Assembly: GCA_022766245.1 (NCBI GenBank)
Contig: JALEPL010000008.1
Location: 1-56,936 of the forward strand
Reading direction: 5' to 3'
Length of the DNA stretch: 56,936 nt
From: Lachnospiraceae bacterium
Lineage (GTDB): Bacteria > Bacillota > Clostridia > Lachnospirales > Lachnospiraceae
The notes beneath the pieces were generated by a model. That model saw nothing but the letters and a program-made list of their open reading frames with translations. It was not told the origin of the DNA and did not search any database. Positions 24,063-33,573 of this stretch are shown here, piece by piece (the first letter of the stretch is position 1; every line of letters begins with the position of its first letter). The translations under genes were made by a program, and so were the position numbers.

Positions 24063-25187
24063 TCACTTTTCTCCCTTCTCTTCCTCTGATTTCATATGAA
24101 CTCCATTTTCGTTTTGACTACAGGAGCCTCCTGCGCTTCGCATATTTCGAACGAACACCACCGCCAAAAGAAGAATACTCACCGGCAGCACCAGCCAAAT
24201 CTGCAGCCAGAACAGTGTTTCATTCCAGCCCTTCACCTGATAAGAGCCCATGGCTGCCAGCATGGTAAGCACCATCATGCAGAAAATTCGCAAGTTTGCA
24301 TTTCCCTTCCCCCACAATGTCCGGGTCAACTCCGAAGCGTAAAACATCCCTGTATTCACTAAGGCATACAGGGCAAAAAACCAGATGCCTACCATAAACA
24401 CATCCTGCCGCTCCAAAAATCCCCCCGGAAGCTTCACCATACTCATCAATGTGATAATCGGTGTCTCCATCGCTGCCAATGCTCCCGATCCGAAAATGCC
24501 CAGAAGTATCAGATAAATCGCACAATTTATTCCCACCACAACAAGCAAACTCCGACGGCAACAGATCCCCAGATGTTCCGGATGCACCAGATAGGGCTTT
24601 AAAAAAAAGGCAAATGCCACAATCATATAAAATAAAAATGCCACTATAATTCCCTGACCCACACTCCACCAACCATGGGTGACCACCGGAGTCCACAGGT
24701 TCGTATCCACATCTCCAGAAGCCAGCAGCAACATAATAAGTAATGGTATCAATAAAATCCAAAAAAGGATCTCATAGATTCTGGCACGGGCTTCCATACC
24801 CTGTCGAATCCCATACCCTGCCAGAAGCACCAGAAGACCTGTCACCAGATAAAAGGATTCATCCCTCACCAGATTTTTTACCATCATATCGCCCAGCAGG
24901 AACACACCATAACCGCCAATCAGGATGCCCTCCAACCCATAAAACAGACAGAGGGGCACTTTCAGCCAGTCATGGGCGCAAAACTCCTGCAGACTGCTTC
25001 CGCCCTTTTCCAGCAGCCACACCACAAGCAATGCCGGTATCAAAGCCAGTCCTAAAGCAAAAATTCCATCTTTTCCAATCATTTTTGCCAAAAGCCCCGG
25101 CAGCACCAGAGTGCTGATTCCCAGCATGTCAAAAATCAGCAGCCGCTGCATTTGTCGGTCCGATATCTTCTGATTATCCGAAAACAT
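24063..25187 (-). CDS. gerB: Spore germination permease, GerB family
   Basis: A 374-residue integral membrane protein with ten predicted helices, belonging to the APC-related GerB family, the germinant-binding subunit of GerA-class receptors. N-terminal features QMQRLLIFDMLGISTLVLPG and the later GFLERQDVFMVGIWFFALY are family patterns. The C-terminal tail is unusually polar (SQNENGVHMKSEEEKGEK). It follows gerA without a gap (stop at 25188, start at 25187), indicating translational coupling. Confidence 0.88.
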   Translation of the reverse strand: MFSDNQKISDRQMQRLLIFDMLGISTLVLPGLLAKMIGKDGIFALGLALIPALLVVWLLEKGGSSLQEFCAHDWLKVPLCLFYGLEGILIGGYGVFLLGDMMVKNLVRDESFYLVTGLLVLLAGYGIRQGMEARARIYEILFWILLIPLLIMLLLASGDVDTNLWTPVVTHGWWSVGQGIIVAFLFYMIVAFAFFLKPYLVHPEHLGICCRRSLLVVVGINCAIYLILLGIFGSGALAAMETPIITLMSMVKLPGGFLERQDVFMVGIWFFALYALVNTGMFYASELTRTLWGKGNANLRIFCMMVLTMLAAMGSYQVKGWNETLFWLQIWLVLPVSILLLAVVFVRNMRSAGGSCSQNENGVHMKSEEEKGEK

Positions 25188-26669
25188 TTATTTTTTCCTC
25201 CTTAACCGCACCCGATTCTCCCGCTTTGCATAGATGGGTCGTCTTTTCATGGCAAACAGCGGAAATCTTAAGAGGCTGTCCCGCTCGTCATGATAACCAC
25301 TTAAATCCGCCCCTACAAAGGGCATCAGATAGGGAATACCGAAACTTTTCAAGTGGGATAGATGAATCAACACCGCAATCAGTGCCAGCAGGAATCCGTA
25401 AAATCCCAGCCACGCACTCATTCCAATAAAGAAAAATTTCAGCACACGAAAAGCTGTGGCAAACTCTTCGTTTGGTATAGCAAAGGAACAAAGTGCCGTA
25501 AATGCCACCACAATTACAACAATGGGACTGGTGAGATTTGCCTCCACCGCCGCCTGACCAATAATCAATCCTCCCACAATACCAATGGTATTCCCCATGG
25601 CTCCCGGCAGACGGACTCCCGCCTCCCGCAGAAGCTCAAAGGACAGCTCCATCAAAAGCACCTCTACCACCCCCGGAAAAGGCACACCCTGACGCGCCGC
25701 CACAAAGGACAGAATCAGATTGGTGGGTAGAATCTGGGTGTGAAAATTGCACACTGCCAGATAAAGTCCTGGCAGAGTCATAGCAAAGAAAGATGCCAGA
25801 TATCGCAAAATTCTGCCCAAAGACGCAATCTCCCATCGACTGTAATAGTCATCACTGGTACGGATAAATGAGTTGTAGTCTGTGGGGAGAAGCAATGCAA
25901 TGGGCGAATTGTCCGAAAGCAGTACCACACGCCCCTCTAATATGGACATGGCTGCCCGATCCGGACGCTGAGTGGTCTGAAACTGCGGAAAGGGGGAATA
26001 CCACTTATCCTCGGACAGCTGCTCGATGATACCGCTGTCTAAAACCCCATCGATTTCATAGCCCTCCAGCCGTCTCTCGATTTCTGCCAGCAGTGACTCA
26101 TGAGCAATTCCTTCCATATATACCAGATTCACTTTCGTCTGGCTGCGCACTCCAAGTGTTTTCTCCCGAACCTTTACCTTAGTGGAACGAATCCGTTTCC
26201 GGATCAATGCGGTATTGGCCTTTATGGAATCACAAAATCCTTCATTGGAGCCACGTATTACCTTCTCAGAGTCCGCCTCACCGATATTCATCCGAGGATA
26301 TCCCTTAGCCGGAATTTTCAGCGCCTTATCCCAACCATCCACAAACAGAATGGTGTCTCCGGTAAGCAGCCCCTCCGCTGCCTCCTGCAACGTAGAAAAT
26401 GGTGCCGCATCCGATAGCCCCAGTGCATTGGCATCCAGCCGCCTGCAGATTTCTCTCTGGTCATAGTCACTGAGACTGTTCAACAGTTTTCCCACCAACG
26501 ACTGTTCAAAGATCACATTTCCCCCTGTGACCTCAATATAAGCAACCAGACATGCCACCTGCTGCCCCGCACCGATATGCATCTGCTGCATTTTGATATC
26601 CGCGCAGTCATGGAATATGTCCTGAAACCCCTTTTTATTTTTTTCCAGTGATGAAGTGATATGCTCCAT
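25188..26669 (-). CDS. gerA: Spore germination protein, GerA/SpoVAF family
   Basis: A 493-residue GerA-type subunit: a soluble N-terminal half in two lobes (about 1-280), four to five membrane helices (about 285-440) and a short basic tail. Signature blocks RSTKVKVREKTLGVRSQTKV, GRVVLLSDNSP and LPGAMGNTIGIVGGLIIGQ are clear. These subunits form oligomeric, nutrient-gated channels in the spore inner membrane. The ATG at 26669 has GGGAGGAAC upstream; a TTG at 26681 was rejected. It is the first gene of the ger operon, expected to be forespore-expressed; no sigma-G promoter was confidently found. Confidence 0.9.
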   Translation of the reverse strand: MEHITSSLEKNKKGFQDIFHDCADIKMQQMHIGAGQQVACLVAYIEVTGGNVIFEQSLVGKLLNSLSDYDQREICRRLDANALGLSDAAPFSTLQEAAEGLLTGDTILFVDGWDKALKIPAKGYPRMNIGEADSEKVIRGSNEGFCDSIKANTALIRKRIRSTKVKVREKTLGVRSQTKVNLVYMEGIAHESLLAEIERRLEGYEIDGVLDSGIIEQLSEDKWYSPFPQFQTTQRPDRAAMSILEGRVVLLSDNSPIALLLPTDYNSFIRTSDDYYSRWEIASLGRILRYLASFFAMTLPGLYLAVCNFHTQILPTNLILSFVAARQGVPFPGVVEVLLMELSFELLREAGVRLPGAMGNTIGIVGGLIIGQAAVEANLTSPIVVIVVAFTALCSFAIPNEEFATAFRVLKFFFIGMSAWLGFYGFLLALIAVLIHLSHLKSFGIPYLMPFVGADLSGYHDERDSLLRFPLFAMKRRPIYAKRENRVRLRRKK

Positions 26670-26706
26670 AGTTCCTCCCAATGAAAAAGAATAAATAAGC
26701 GTTTTT

Positions 26707-26742
26707 ATAATAAAAAACGGGATAGACGTTTCCGCCTATCCC
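26707..26742 (-). terminator. Rho-independent terminator after the GntR gene
   Basis: On the minus strand GGGATAG pairs with CTATCCC around GCGGAAACGT, followed by CGTTTTTTATT. It separates the GntR gene from the ger operon. Confidence 0.8.
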
Positions 26743-26778
26743 TAGTTTTCCAATATTTCCTGTTCCTATTCAGACATT

Positions 26779-27453
26779 TTACTCCTGCTTCCGGATCATA
26801 TCCTTCACAGTCTCCTCCTGATTGCGAATATGATGTCTCATAATCTCACACACCTTTTCTTTATCCCGATTTTTCAAGCCATCCACAATATCCTGATGTT
26901 CCTGCAAAAGCCGTGGCAAAGAGCTCTCGTTTTTCAAATACTCCACACGATAACGGTACATCTGCTCGCGGAGATTGTTTAAAAGCACCACCAGTCTGGC
27001 ATTTCCGGTGGCACGGTAGATCACATCATGGAACTGAACATCCATCTGAGCCAGCTTCTTCACATCCTTGCCATGGGTGGCTTCCTCGAATGCCTGACGT
27101 GCCAGCTCCAATTCCTCTAACTGCTCCGAATTAATATTGTCTGCCGCCAACTGTACTGCCAGTTCATCCAATGCGCATCGAATCTGCAGCACATCCTCTG
27201 TGTCCTTTTCAGACATATGTGCCACCACTGCCCCACGACGTGGAACGGTCACAGCCAGCCCCTCCTGCTCCAGCATCCGGATAGCCTCCCGAATCGGAGT
27301 CCGGCTGACTCCCAGCTTTGCAGCCAGCTTCAACTCCATCAGACGCTCTCCCGGCTTTAGTTCTCCCTTCAGGATTGCTTCCCGCAGGGTATTAAACACC
27401 ACATCCCGCAATGGCAGGAATGAATCCATGTGTAATTTTAAATCGTCTGTCAT
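26779..27453 (-). CDS. GntR-family regulator with FCD domain
   Basis: A 224-residue FadR-subfamily GntR protein. The winged helix spans residues 12-80 (VVFNTLREAILKGELKPGER then KLGVSRTPIREAIRMLEQEG), and the helical FCD ligand domain spans 90-215, with metal-site residues in DVQFHDVIYRATGN and later HH. Such regulators respond to organic acids. It lies 38 bases downstream of ispE in the same direction and ends at a terminator, so the two are likely co-transcribed; a link to isoprenoid metabolism is not established. Confidence 0.88.
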   Translation of the reverse strand: MTDDLKLHMDSFLPLRDVVFNTLREAILKGELKPGERLMELKLAAKLGVSRTPIREAIRMLEQEGLAVTVPRRGAVVAHMSEKDTEDVLQIRCALDELAVQLAADNINSEQLEELELARQAFEEATHGKDVKKLAQMDVQFHDVIYRATGNARLVVLLNNLREQMYRYRVEYLKNESSLPRLLQEHQDIVDGLKNRDKEKVCEIMRHHIRNQEETVKDMIRKQE

Positions 27454-27491
27454 GTTGGTTCCTCCCTAGCTCCAATGTATCATATTATCTG

Positions 27492-28361
27492 TTATCTGCG
27501 GTTGTTATAGATATCTGTAACAAAGACCTGTTTTGCCAGTCCGGTTTCCCTTAACCGCTCCACAGCCCGACGTGCCTTCTCTTCCTCATCATACAGGGCA
27601 AATACAGTAGGCCCACTTCCGCTCATCATGGCATTCTTGGCTTCGTTTTCCAAAAGGACATCCTTAATCTTTGCAATTTCCGGGTATTTATCAATGGTTA
27701 CGGACTCCAACACATTCCCCATGTGAGAGGCAATGGCATCTAAATCCTTCGCCTTAATATCGGAAATCAGCTGGTCAATATCCGGGTGTTTCGTGTTCTC
27801 ATTCAGCACCAGATGCTCATATACATACTTTGTGGAGACACTGATCTGAGGCTTCGCAATCACCACCGGACACTTTACCATAGGGGGAAGTGACGTAAGC
27901 TTCTCTCCGATTCCCTCTGCTAATGCTGTACCACGCATGAGACAGTACGGCACATCTGCTCCCAGCTTCACACCGCGCTCCATCAGATCCTTCCGGCTCA
28001 TTCCCAGATGAAACATCTGGTTCATTCCATAGAGAACTCCCGCTGCATCCGTACTGCCGCCCGCCATTCCCGCTGCCACCGGAATTCGTTTTTGCAGGCG
28101 AATATGCACACCCTCTTTTAAATGAAATTCTTCCTGCAGCAGAGCCGCTGCCCGGTAAGCCAGATTCCCCGGATTCGTAGGAAGGAATTTCAGATTCGTC
28201 TCCAACGAAATTCCCGACTCTGTCTTTTCCAGAAAAAGCTGGTCGTAAAGATGAATGGTCTGCATAATCATCTTTACCTCATGATATCCATCCTCACGAC
28301 GACGCAGCACATCCAGTCCTAAGTTGATCTTCGCCAATGCCTTTACTGTTATTTCGTCCAT
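27492..28361 (-). CDS. ispE: 4-diphosphocytidyl-2-C-methyl-D-erythritol kinase
   Basis: A 289-residue GHMP kinase that phosphorylates CDP-methylerythritol in the MEP isoprenoid pathway. Motifs: KALAKINLGLDVLRRREDGYH at the N terminus, the ATP-binding PVAAGMAGGSTDAAG at about residue 90, and MMSGSGPTVFALY near 240. Length is normal for IspE. The start at 28361 follows AGGAGAAAAAC. A promoter with an extended -10 lies at 28401-28428. Confidence 0.93.
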   Translation of the reverse strand: MDEITVKALAKINLGLDVLRRREDGYHEVKMIMQTIHLYDQLFLEKTESGISLETNLKFLPTNPGNLAYRAAALLQEEFHLKEGVHIRLQKRIPVAAGMAGGSTDAAGVLYGMNQMFHLGMSRKDLMERGVKLGADVPYCLMRGTALAEGIGEKLTSLPPMVKCPVVIAKPQISVSTKYVYEHLVLNENTKHPDIDQLISDIKAKDLDAIASHMGNVLESVTIDKYPEIAKIKDVLLENEAKNAMMSGSGPTVFALYDEEEKARRAVERLRETGLAKQVFVTDIYNNRR

Positions 28362-28400
28362 TGTTTTTCTCCTGTATTTTGTATACACATACTTAACTAC

Positions 28401-28428
28401 ACTATAGCATTTTTTTAAAAAAAGTCAA
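28401..28428 (-). promoter_or_regulatory. ispE promoter with extended -10
   Basis: On the minus strand TTGACT (28423-28428) and TGC-TATAGT (-10 at 28401-28406) are 16 bases apart. The spacer is a block of T followed by a block of A. Confidence 0.65.
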
Positions 28429-28436
28429 ATATTGTC

Positions 28437-30155
28437 TTATTCCAAAACAACGGATGTACTGTCTCCAATCAGCACCTTTTTCCCCTGAAATGCAAATCCA
28501 TAGCTGCGGATATGGTCTTTTGGTATTCCCCGACCAATAAGCTGGGCGGCATACTGTTTCTCCTGAATCTGAGTCAGTGCCGCCTGCACCGTGTCTTTCA
28601 GCGTCTCCTCATCCTCCGGGTCATGCACCTTGAATTCCAGGATAATGGCATCATCCTCTCTCGGATTTTTGGGTTCCAGCATTACATCATATCTGCCAAA
28701 GCCACTCTCTCTATTGGACGTGATGAGGTATCTATCCTGCAAATCCACGATCAATCCCAACACAAATCCATGATAAAAGCGTTCCGGTTCTTCTCCGGAT
28801 GGTCTCTTTCCGGTATCAAAATAGCTGAAGGTACTGAGTGACACTCGGTTCATGTATGCATTCATCGCCTTCATGTCATTCTGAAGCATTGCTTTTATAA
28901 AATCATTGTAATCTTCTTCCGCTTCCATAAACCAGTCATGTACCATTCCCTCAAACATACACTCCACCTCATAGTTGGTAAGTGCCAGTTCATACATCTG
29001 CTTCTGCCCTTTTCTCAAGCGTTCCAAACTATCATAGGAAAGCACCTTTAGATAACCGCTGGCCAATAGCAGACTCCAGATTGCCTTTTCACTGCCATTC
29101 AGCTGGTTGTATACGATCTGCTCGTCAATAGCGGTTCTTATGACTTCACCAAGGAGCAGATTTTCAAATTTTTCCTTGATTCCACGGTTTCCTTCCCGAA
29201 TCAGTTTGCCTACAAGACTGTTGGCACTGGTGTTCGCCCAGTAGGTGGTAAAGTATCCCTTGTCTAAAAAATTCAAGATGGACCATGGGTTATAGATATC
29301 TTTGTGTTTTCCAAAAATAAACCCATCATACCATCTCTTCACTTCTCCCTTTTCTTCGGAAAGACCACATTCATCCAATGCAGCGAATACTTCCTCTTCC
29401 GTAAAACCAAAGGATGTGGCATACTTATCGGAAGTAGTTGTCACTACTTCCAGATTATTCAGATCAGAGAAAATGGACTCTTTGCTGACTCTCGTAATTC
29501 CTGTCATAATACCCCGCTCCAGCCAGGGATTGGTCTTAAATGTGGAGTTAAAAAGGCTTCTGGTAAAGGCCACCAGATCATCCCAGAATCCCTCCACATA
29601 GGCTTCCTGCATGGGTGTGTCGTATTCATCTAACAGAACAATAACCTTTTTCCCGTAATAACGGTACAGGTAATCACATAGCTTGTGTATGGCGGAGGAC
29701 GCCACCACTTCCGACATATTGGCCCGTACAGATTGGAAATATGCCCTATCTGCATCCGTCATCCTATCACTGTCCAAAAGAAAAATATTTTGATTATACA
29801 AATCTTCCATCAACTGACAGATTCGATACTTCGTGGATTCATAATCTCTTTCCTTCACATTTGCAAAAGACAGACTAATAACGGGATAGGTTCCCTGAAG
29901 CTTCCTGTATTTCTCATCCTGCCAGATGGACAGCCCCTCGAACAAATCCCCCCGGTTCTTGTAGTTCACGGAAAAGAACTGCTCCACCATACTCATATTC
30001 AGAGTCTTTCCAAAACGGCGGGGTCGGTTAATCAACGTTACATCATCTCCGCTTTCCCACCACTCTTTTATAAAAGGTGTCTTATCAACATAAAAATAGT
30101 TTCCATCTATTATCTTTTCAAAACTCTGAATCCCGATCGCTACATTTCTTGCCAT
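28437..30155 (-). CDS. AAA-ATPase-like / PD-(D/E)XK nuclease protein, copy 1
   Basis: A 572-residue protein of the AAA-ATPase_like plus PDDEXK_9 architecture. The N-terminal ATPase has a modified P-loop RPRRFGKT (44-51) and Walker B VIVLLDEYD (171-179). The C terminus carries a nuclease-like site, D490 (GRYDVML), E507 and K509 (IILEFKV). The family is abundant and paralogous in anaerobes and its biology is not known; defence or mobile-element links have been suggested but not shown. Residues about 86-192 are identical to copy 2 (33786-35504), and the leaders match too. The start has AGGAGGTAGGAAG upstream. Confidence 0.8.
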   Translation of the reverse strand: MARNVAIGIQSFEKIIDGNYFYVDKTPFIKEWWESGDDVTLINRPRRFGKTLNMSMVEQFFSVNYKNRGDLFEGLSIWQDEKYRKLQGTYPVISLSFANVKERDYESTKYRICQLMEDLYNQNIFLLDSDRMTDADRAYFQSVRANMSEVVASSAIHKLCDYLYRYYGKKVIVLLDEYDTPMQEAYVEGFWDDLVAFTRSLFNSTFKTNPWLERGIMTGITRVSKESIFSDLNNLEVVTTTSDKYATSFGFTEEEVFAALDECGLSEEKGEVKRWYDGFIFGKHKDIYNPWSILNFLDKGYFTTYWANTSANSLVGKLIREGNRGIKEKFENLLLGEVIRTAIDEQIVYNQLNGSEKAIWSLLLASGYLKVLSYDSLERLRKGQKQMYELALTNYEVECMFEGMVHDWFMEAEEDYNDFIKAMLQNDMKAMNAYMNRVSLSTFSYFDTGKRPSGEEPERFYHGFVLGLIVDLQDRYLITSNRESGFGRYDVMLEPKNPREDDAIILEFKVHDPEDEETLKDTVQAALTQIQEKQYAAQLIGRGIPKDHIRSYGFAFQGKKVLIGDSTSVVLE

Positions 30156-30171
30156 CTTCCTACCTCCTAGC

Positions 30172-30201
30172 CCCCGAAGGTCGCTTCGCGCTGCTTTGGG
30201 G
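30172..30201 (-). repeat. Isolated second arm of the structured repeat, in nuclease leader 1
   Basis: CCCCGAAGGTCGC...GCTGCTTTGGGG is the second internal hairpin of the three-way-junction repeat (13561-13587) without its outer stem. The same arm lies in the leader of the paralogous nuclease at 35520-35551. Confidence 0.65.
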
Positions 30202-30203
30202 AC

Positions 30204-30245
30204 AAAAACCGCTATACCAAGTTTCTTTCCTTAGTATAGCGGTTT
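30204..30245 (-). terminator. Terminator of the second surface protein gene
   Basis: On the minus strand AAACCGCTATACTAAG pairs with CTTGGTATAGCGGTTT and is followed by TTTTTG. An almost identical hairpin stands at 35554-35595. Confidence 0.8.
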
Positions 30246-30277
30246 CCTGTTAAAATTACAATTATTCTTATTCGAAA

Positions 30278-33034
30278 TTACTGTACCCATTCGCCGGATG
30301 TGGCCAATTTGTAGCCATCGATCACGGTATCATGAGCCATTGCTCCGGAGGACAGTAAATAATACCAGTTTCCTCCATCCTGGAGCCAGCCGGTCTTCAT
30401 GGCTCCGGAAGCATCCATATAATACCAGGTACTGCCGTCGCTTACCCAGCCGGTTGCCATTACTCCGGAGGGCTTCAGGTAATACCAGGAAGCTCCGTCC
30501 TTAAACCAGCCGGTCTTCATGGTGCCGGAAGCATTCATGTAGTACCAGTCGCTTCCGTCGAAGGTCCATCCGGTGGACATCCAGCCATCCTTGTCAAAGT
30601 AGTACCAATCTCCACCGATCTTCTTCCATGTGCTCTGTGCATAGGTGCCATCCGGCAACTGATACCACCACTTGCTGCCGGACTGCATCCAGCTTTCCGG
30701 AACGGGATTCTCTACCCATACGCCGGATGCTCCTAAGTAGCAGTCACCTACCCAGGCAGATTCCGCCATGCTGCCATCGTCGTAGAAATAGTACCATGTG
30801 CCTCCGATTTCCTGCCAGCCGGTAAGCGGTGCTCCGTTTTCGTTTACGTAATACCACTGCTTATTATCCAGACACCACTGATTCTTTGCAATGCTGCCAT
30901 CCTTATAATACACCTTCTGGCCATTCTCTGTGGTATACCATCCGGTGTTGGGGATAGCGGGTGCCGCCGGTGTACTCGGTGTCTCCGGTGTACTTGGTGC
31001 CGGGTCTATCGGTGTACTCGGTTCCTCCGGTGTACTTGGTGCCGGGTCTTCCGGTGTACTTGGTGCCGGGTCTTCCGGTGTACTTGGTGCCGGGTCTATC
31101 GGTGTACTTGGTGCCGGGTCTATCGGTGCATCTTTATAAGTAGCCTTGATGCTTACCGCACCTTCCGGCATGGTAAAGGTGGTGGTGCTGGCATTTACAT
31201 TCGCAATGGTCACACTGCCGCTTTCCACTACCCACTTGTCAAATACCTTTCCGGTTGCCGGGGCATTTGCAATCAATGTAATGACCTTATCTTTCACGGA
31301 CTTGGTCACTGTCTCTGTTCCGATGGCAGCTTTACCACCTGTTACGGTGATAGGGTACTCCATTCCGGGAACAGACGCAATGGCAAACTTTGCATTTGGA
31401 TTTTCAGTTACAGTTAATGCCTCGCCAGAAGTCAAATATGCTCCCGGAATGGTAATCTGCATTACTCCTGACGATGCTGCTATCGGTGTGCCGTAAAATG
31501 CAATCCCGACCATCGTAGCCCCATCACCAATGTTCCCCGTCGTTTTCGCTGTCACACCTGACGGAAGATTCGAAAACCAACTGCTCACATCCTCTACCTC
31601 ATCATATGCATGGAAGGATTCATTTGTTAATTTAATCACAATACTCTTCAACTCATTTAACTCAAGTTCACTCCCCACTGTTCCGCTTACTTCTGAGGCC
31701 ATGATTATTGTTGCAGTCCTAGGTATTGCCTGAAATGTATAACTAATAATCGCACCAACTGTAGAACCATTGTATCTTGTGACCTCTGCGTCATTTCCGT
31801 TAATGCTTGCTGTCAGATCTGCTTGTGCCGGAAGTTCATACCCAAGCTCAGGCTTAACAGAGACTGCAACCCTATATGTGGTATTATAAGTAAATACTTC
31901 CTCCTCTCCCATCATCGTATTTCCCCGGAACCAATCGATACTGTCTACTATAAACTTATCGTTTCCAGTAGTCGCCGTGATATCCGGGCTACCACCGATT
32001 GTCGGTGCATCAATGCCTGTAATTTCTAATTTTACAGGAAAATCGTAAGCGATGAGCATACCTGTTGTTTCGCCATCATACCTGATAATTGTAGCATTTT
32101 TTCCATCGATGGATGCCGTCATCGCTGCTTCAGATGCAAGTCTGTATCCTTCAGCCGGTTCCACATAAACTCTCACCTGATATCCAGTGGACGGGGCAAA
32201 ATTATGTTCACCCAGCATAGTTCCACCACCACTGGGCCACCATGAAATGTCGGTAATGGTATAAGTCTCACTGCCTGCAACCGCCGTAGTATCCGGTAAA
32301 CATCCTCCTTTCGGTGCATCAAGACCCGTTATCGACACTGATGGAATCTTTGGTAATGGTTCTCCCTCAGTCCAACATGCATAAAGTGTAATATCGGATC
32401 TATGCAGCGGTGTGATTTTTTCTACTTTCTGCACCGCAATATAATCTTCGTTGGGAAACCAGCCCTGGAAAGTGTACCCCGGCTTGGTAATATCATCCTC
32501 TCCCGGAAGAACTGTACTGGTTCCCAATGTGTATTGTGTGACATTTTTGCCCGCAGCAATAGTGCCGCCATTGGTATTTAATGTGACATTCTTTGTCTCA
32601 ATCTCGCTATCCTGTTTTGCAGTCATTTTGAATGTCACATTGATATGTCCCGCATCCTGACTAACGATAGTTGCTCTCTCTCCATTAATATAAACTGCTG
32701 AACTATTAGCCGGATTAACATTACCTCCAGGTTCGAGTTGATACGATAGTTGATAGCTTTCCTCCGGTTTTACCTTCATATTAAGCGTATATTCCTGTTC
32801 ATTCAAAAAAGTGGAATGTGTTGGTGTCCATCCAAAATAATCGACATAGACATTTTCTGTTTGGCATTCATACCAGCCATGCACCGTAGTACCTGCCACA
32901 GGTGTAGGCACATAAACGTCAATGCGACCTACAATGTTCGCTGCCAATGCCTTCATAGGCGTCATCGGCATCAATCCCAAAACCATGACCAGTGCCAGCA
33001 GCAGACTGAGCAGCCGCTTCGTTTTTCGTTTCAT
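30278..33034 (-). CDS. Secreted surface protein with InlB-type and cell-wall-binding repeats
   Basis: A 918-residue exported protein. Order: signal peptide (1-32, cleavage near ALAAN); an N-terminal domain; a Listeria-Bacteroides/InlB B-type repeat (TLNTNGGTIAAGKNV ... KPGYTFQGWF); two or three related beta modules of about 95 residues (ITGLDAPKGG..., ITGIDAPTIGG...); a further InlB-like divergent repeat; a Pro-rich spacer made of DPAPSTP units (24-bp DNA repeats); and about eleven CW_binding_1 repeats at the C terminus. The start at 33034 has AAAGGAGG upstream. It is the second such protein in the window and shares its C-terminal anchor with 1476-4292. It is bracketed by the two nuclease paralogs and preceded by a degenerate receiver gene. 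Adhesion is an inference from the modules only. Confidence 0.85.
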   Translation of the reverse strand: MKRKTKRLLSLLLALVMVLGLMPMTPMKALAANIVGRIDVYVPTPVAGTTVHGWYECQTENVYVDYFGWTPTHSTFLNEQEYTLNMKVKPEESYQLSYQLEPGGNVNPANSSAVYINGERATIVSQDAGHINVTFKMTAKQDSEIETKNVTLNTNGGTIAAGKNVTQYTLGTSTVLPGEDDITKPGYTFQGWFPNEDYIAVQKVEKITPLHRSDITLYACWTEGEPLPKIPSVSITGLDAPKGGCLPDTTAVAGSETYTITDISWWPSGGGTMLGEHNFAPSTGYQVRVYVEPAEGYRLASEAAMTASIDGKNATIIRYDGETTGMLIAYDFPVKLEITGIDAPTIGGSPDITATTGNDKFIVDSIDWFRGNTMMGEEEVFTYNTTYRVAVSVKPELGYELPAQADLTASINGNDAEVTRYNGSTVGAIISYTFQAIPRTATIIMASEVSGTVGSELELNELKSIVIKLTNESFHAYDEVEDVSSWFSNLPSGVTAKTTGNIGDGATMVGIAFYGTPIAASSGVMQITIPGAYLTSGEALTVTENPNAKFAIASVPGMEYPITVTGGKAAIGTETVTKSVKDKVITLIANAPATGKVFDKWVVESGSVTIANVNASTTTFTMPEGAVSIKATYKDAPIDPAPSTPIDPAPSTPEDPAPSTPEDPAPSTPEEPSTPIDPAPSTPETPSTPAAPAIPNTGWYTTENGQKVYYKDGSIAKNQWCLDNKQWYYVNENGAPLTGWQEIGGTWYYFYDDGSMAESAWVGDCYLGASGVWVENPVPESWMQSGSKWWYQLPDGTYAQSTWKKIGGDWYYFDKDGWMSTGWTFDGSDWYYMNASGTMKTGWFKDGASWYYLKPSGVMATGWVSDGSTWYYMDASGAMKTGWLQDGGNWYYLLSSGAMAHDTVIDGYKLATSGEWVQ
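30969..31128 (-). repeat. In-frame 24-bp tandem repeats encoding the Pro-rich spacer
   Basis: Units based on GGTGTACTTGGTGCCGGGTC plus four bases recur about seven times (some shortened to 18), coding for the DPAPSTPE/I peptide. All unit lengths are multiples of three, so slippage would change spacer length but not frame. Confidence 0.85.
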
Positions 33035-33189
33035 ATAGTTTCCTCCTTTTGGATTTTTTTGTGTTACATTTTTCCATACCAATTTCCTTCCGCTGCCCGG
33101 CGTATGGCCTCCGGGAGCGTGTATTCTTTCCTGTTTTTGAACCGAAAGCGGAGATTCCTGTCAGCCTGAACCACCGCATTTCCTGTACG

Positions 33190-33573
33190 TTACAATGTAT
33201 CAATCACAGCCGACAGATATGTAGCGGAGACTGAACCATAGATAAAGTTGTCAATCAATCCGTCTTTTTTGGCTTGACGAACTTTATCCGCCAGTTTTTT
33301 CTCGGTATTTTCATCCACTACCAGGACAATTTTGCAGTCCGGGTTGGCTTTTCTCAGTTCGTCACGGATTTTCATCCGTTCCTCGAACTTCCACGGCGTG
33401 TATGCGGTGACCTCCATGATCAGCACATTTGCCAGCACGTCATCACACAGCGACAGGGTTTTGTCCGGGCTTTCACTCATAACCGGGTCAAAATCCGCAT
33501 CAAACCTGCGCAATGCGCCGGCCACTGCATCCGCAAACAGGGCATTCTGCATATCAATTACCACTCTCCGCAT
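33190..33573 (-). CDS. Stand-alone degenerate receiver-domain protein
   Basis: A 127-residue CheY-like fold without an output domain. It aligns residue by residue with the receiver of the response regulator at 35618-36271 (VVIDMQ with LIIDDQ, VLIMEV with LVLMDV, DNFIYGSVS with DSFWYKEIS). Compared with a functional receiver, one acidic-pair Asp is Met8, the phosphoacceptor Asp is Glu54, and the conserved Lys is Gly113. It therefore should not be phosphorylated and may be locked in one state. The ATG at 33573 has GGAGGTG upstream. It lies between nuclease copy 2 and the surface protein gene, in the same direction as both. Confidence 0.7.
   Translation of the reverse strand: MRRVVIDMQNALFADAVAGALRRFDADFDPVMSESPDKTLSLCDDVLANVLIMEVTAYTPWKFEERMKIRDELRKANPDCKIVLVVDENTEKKLADKVRQAKKDGLIDNFIYGSVSATYLSAVIDTL

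Noticed and set aside
30969-31128. Possible CRISPR array
   Set aside because: The repeats are contiguous, in frame and encode a Pro-rich spacer; there are no spacers and no cas genes.
33035-33189. Possible riboswitch or promoter in front of the second surface protein
   Set aside because: GC-rich inverted words exist, but no consensus boxes or aptamer core were found.
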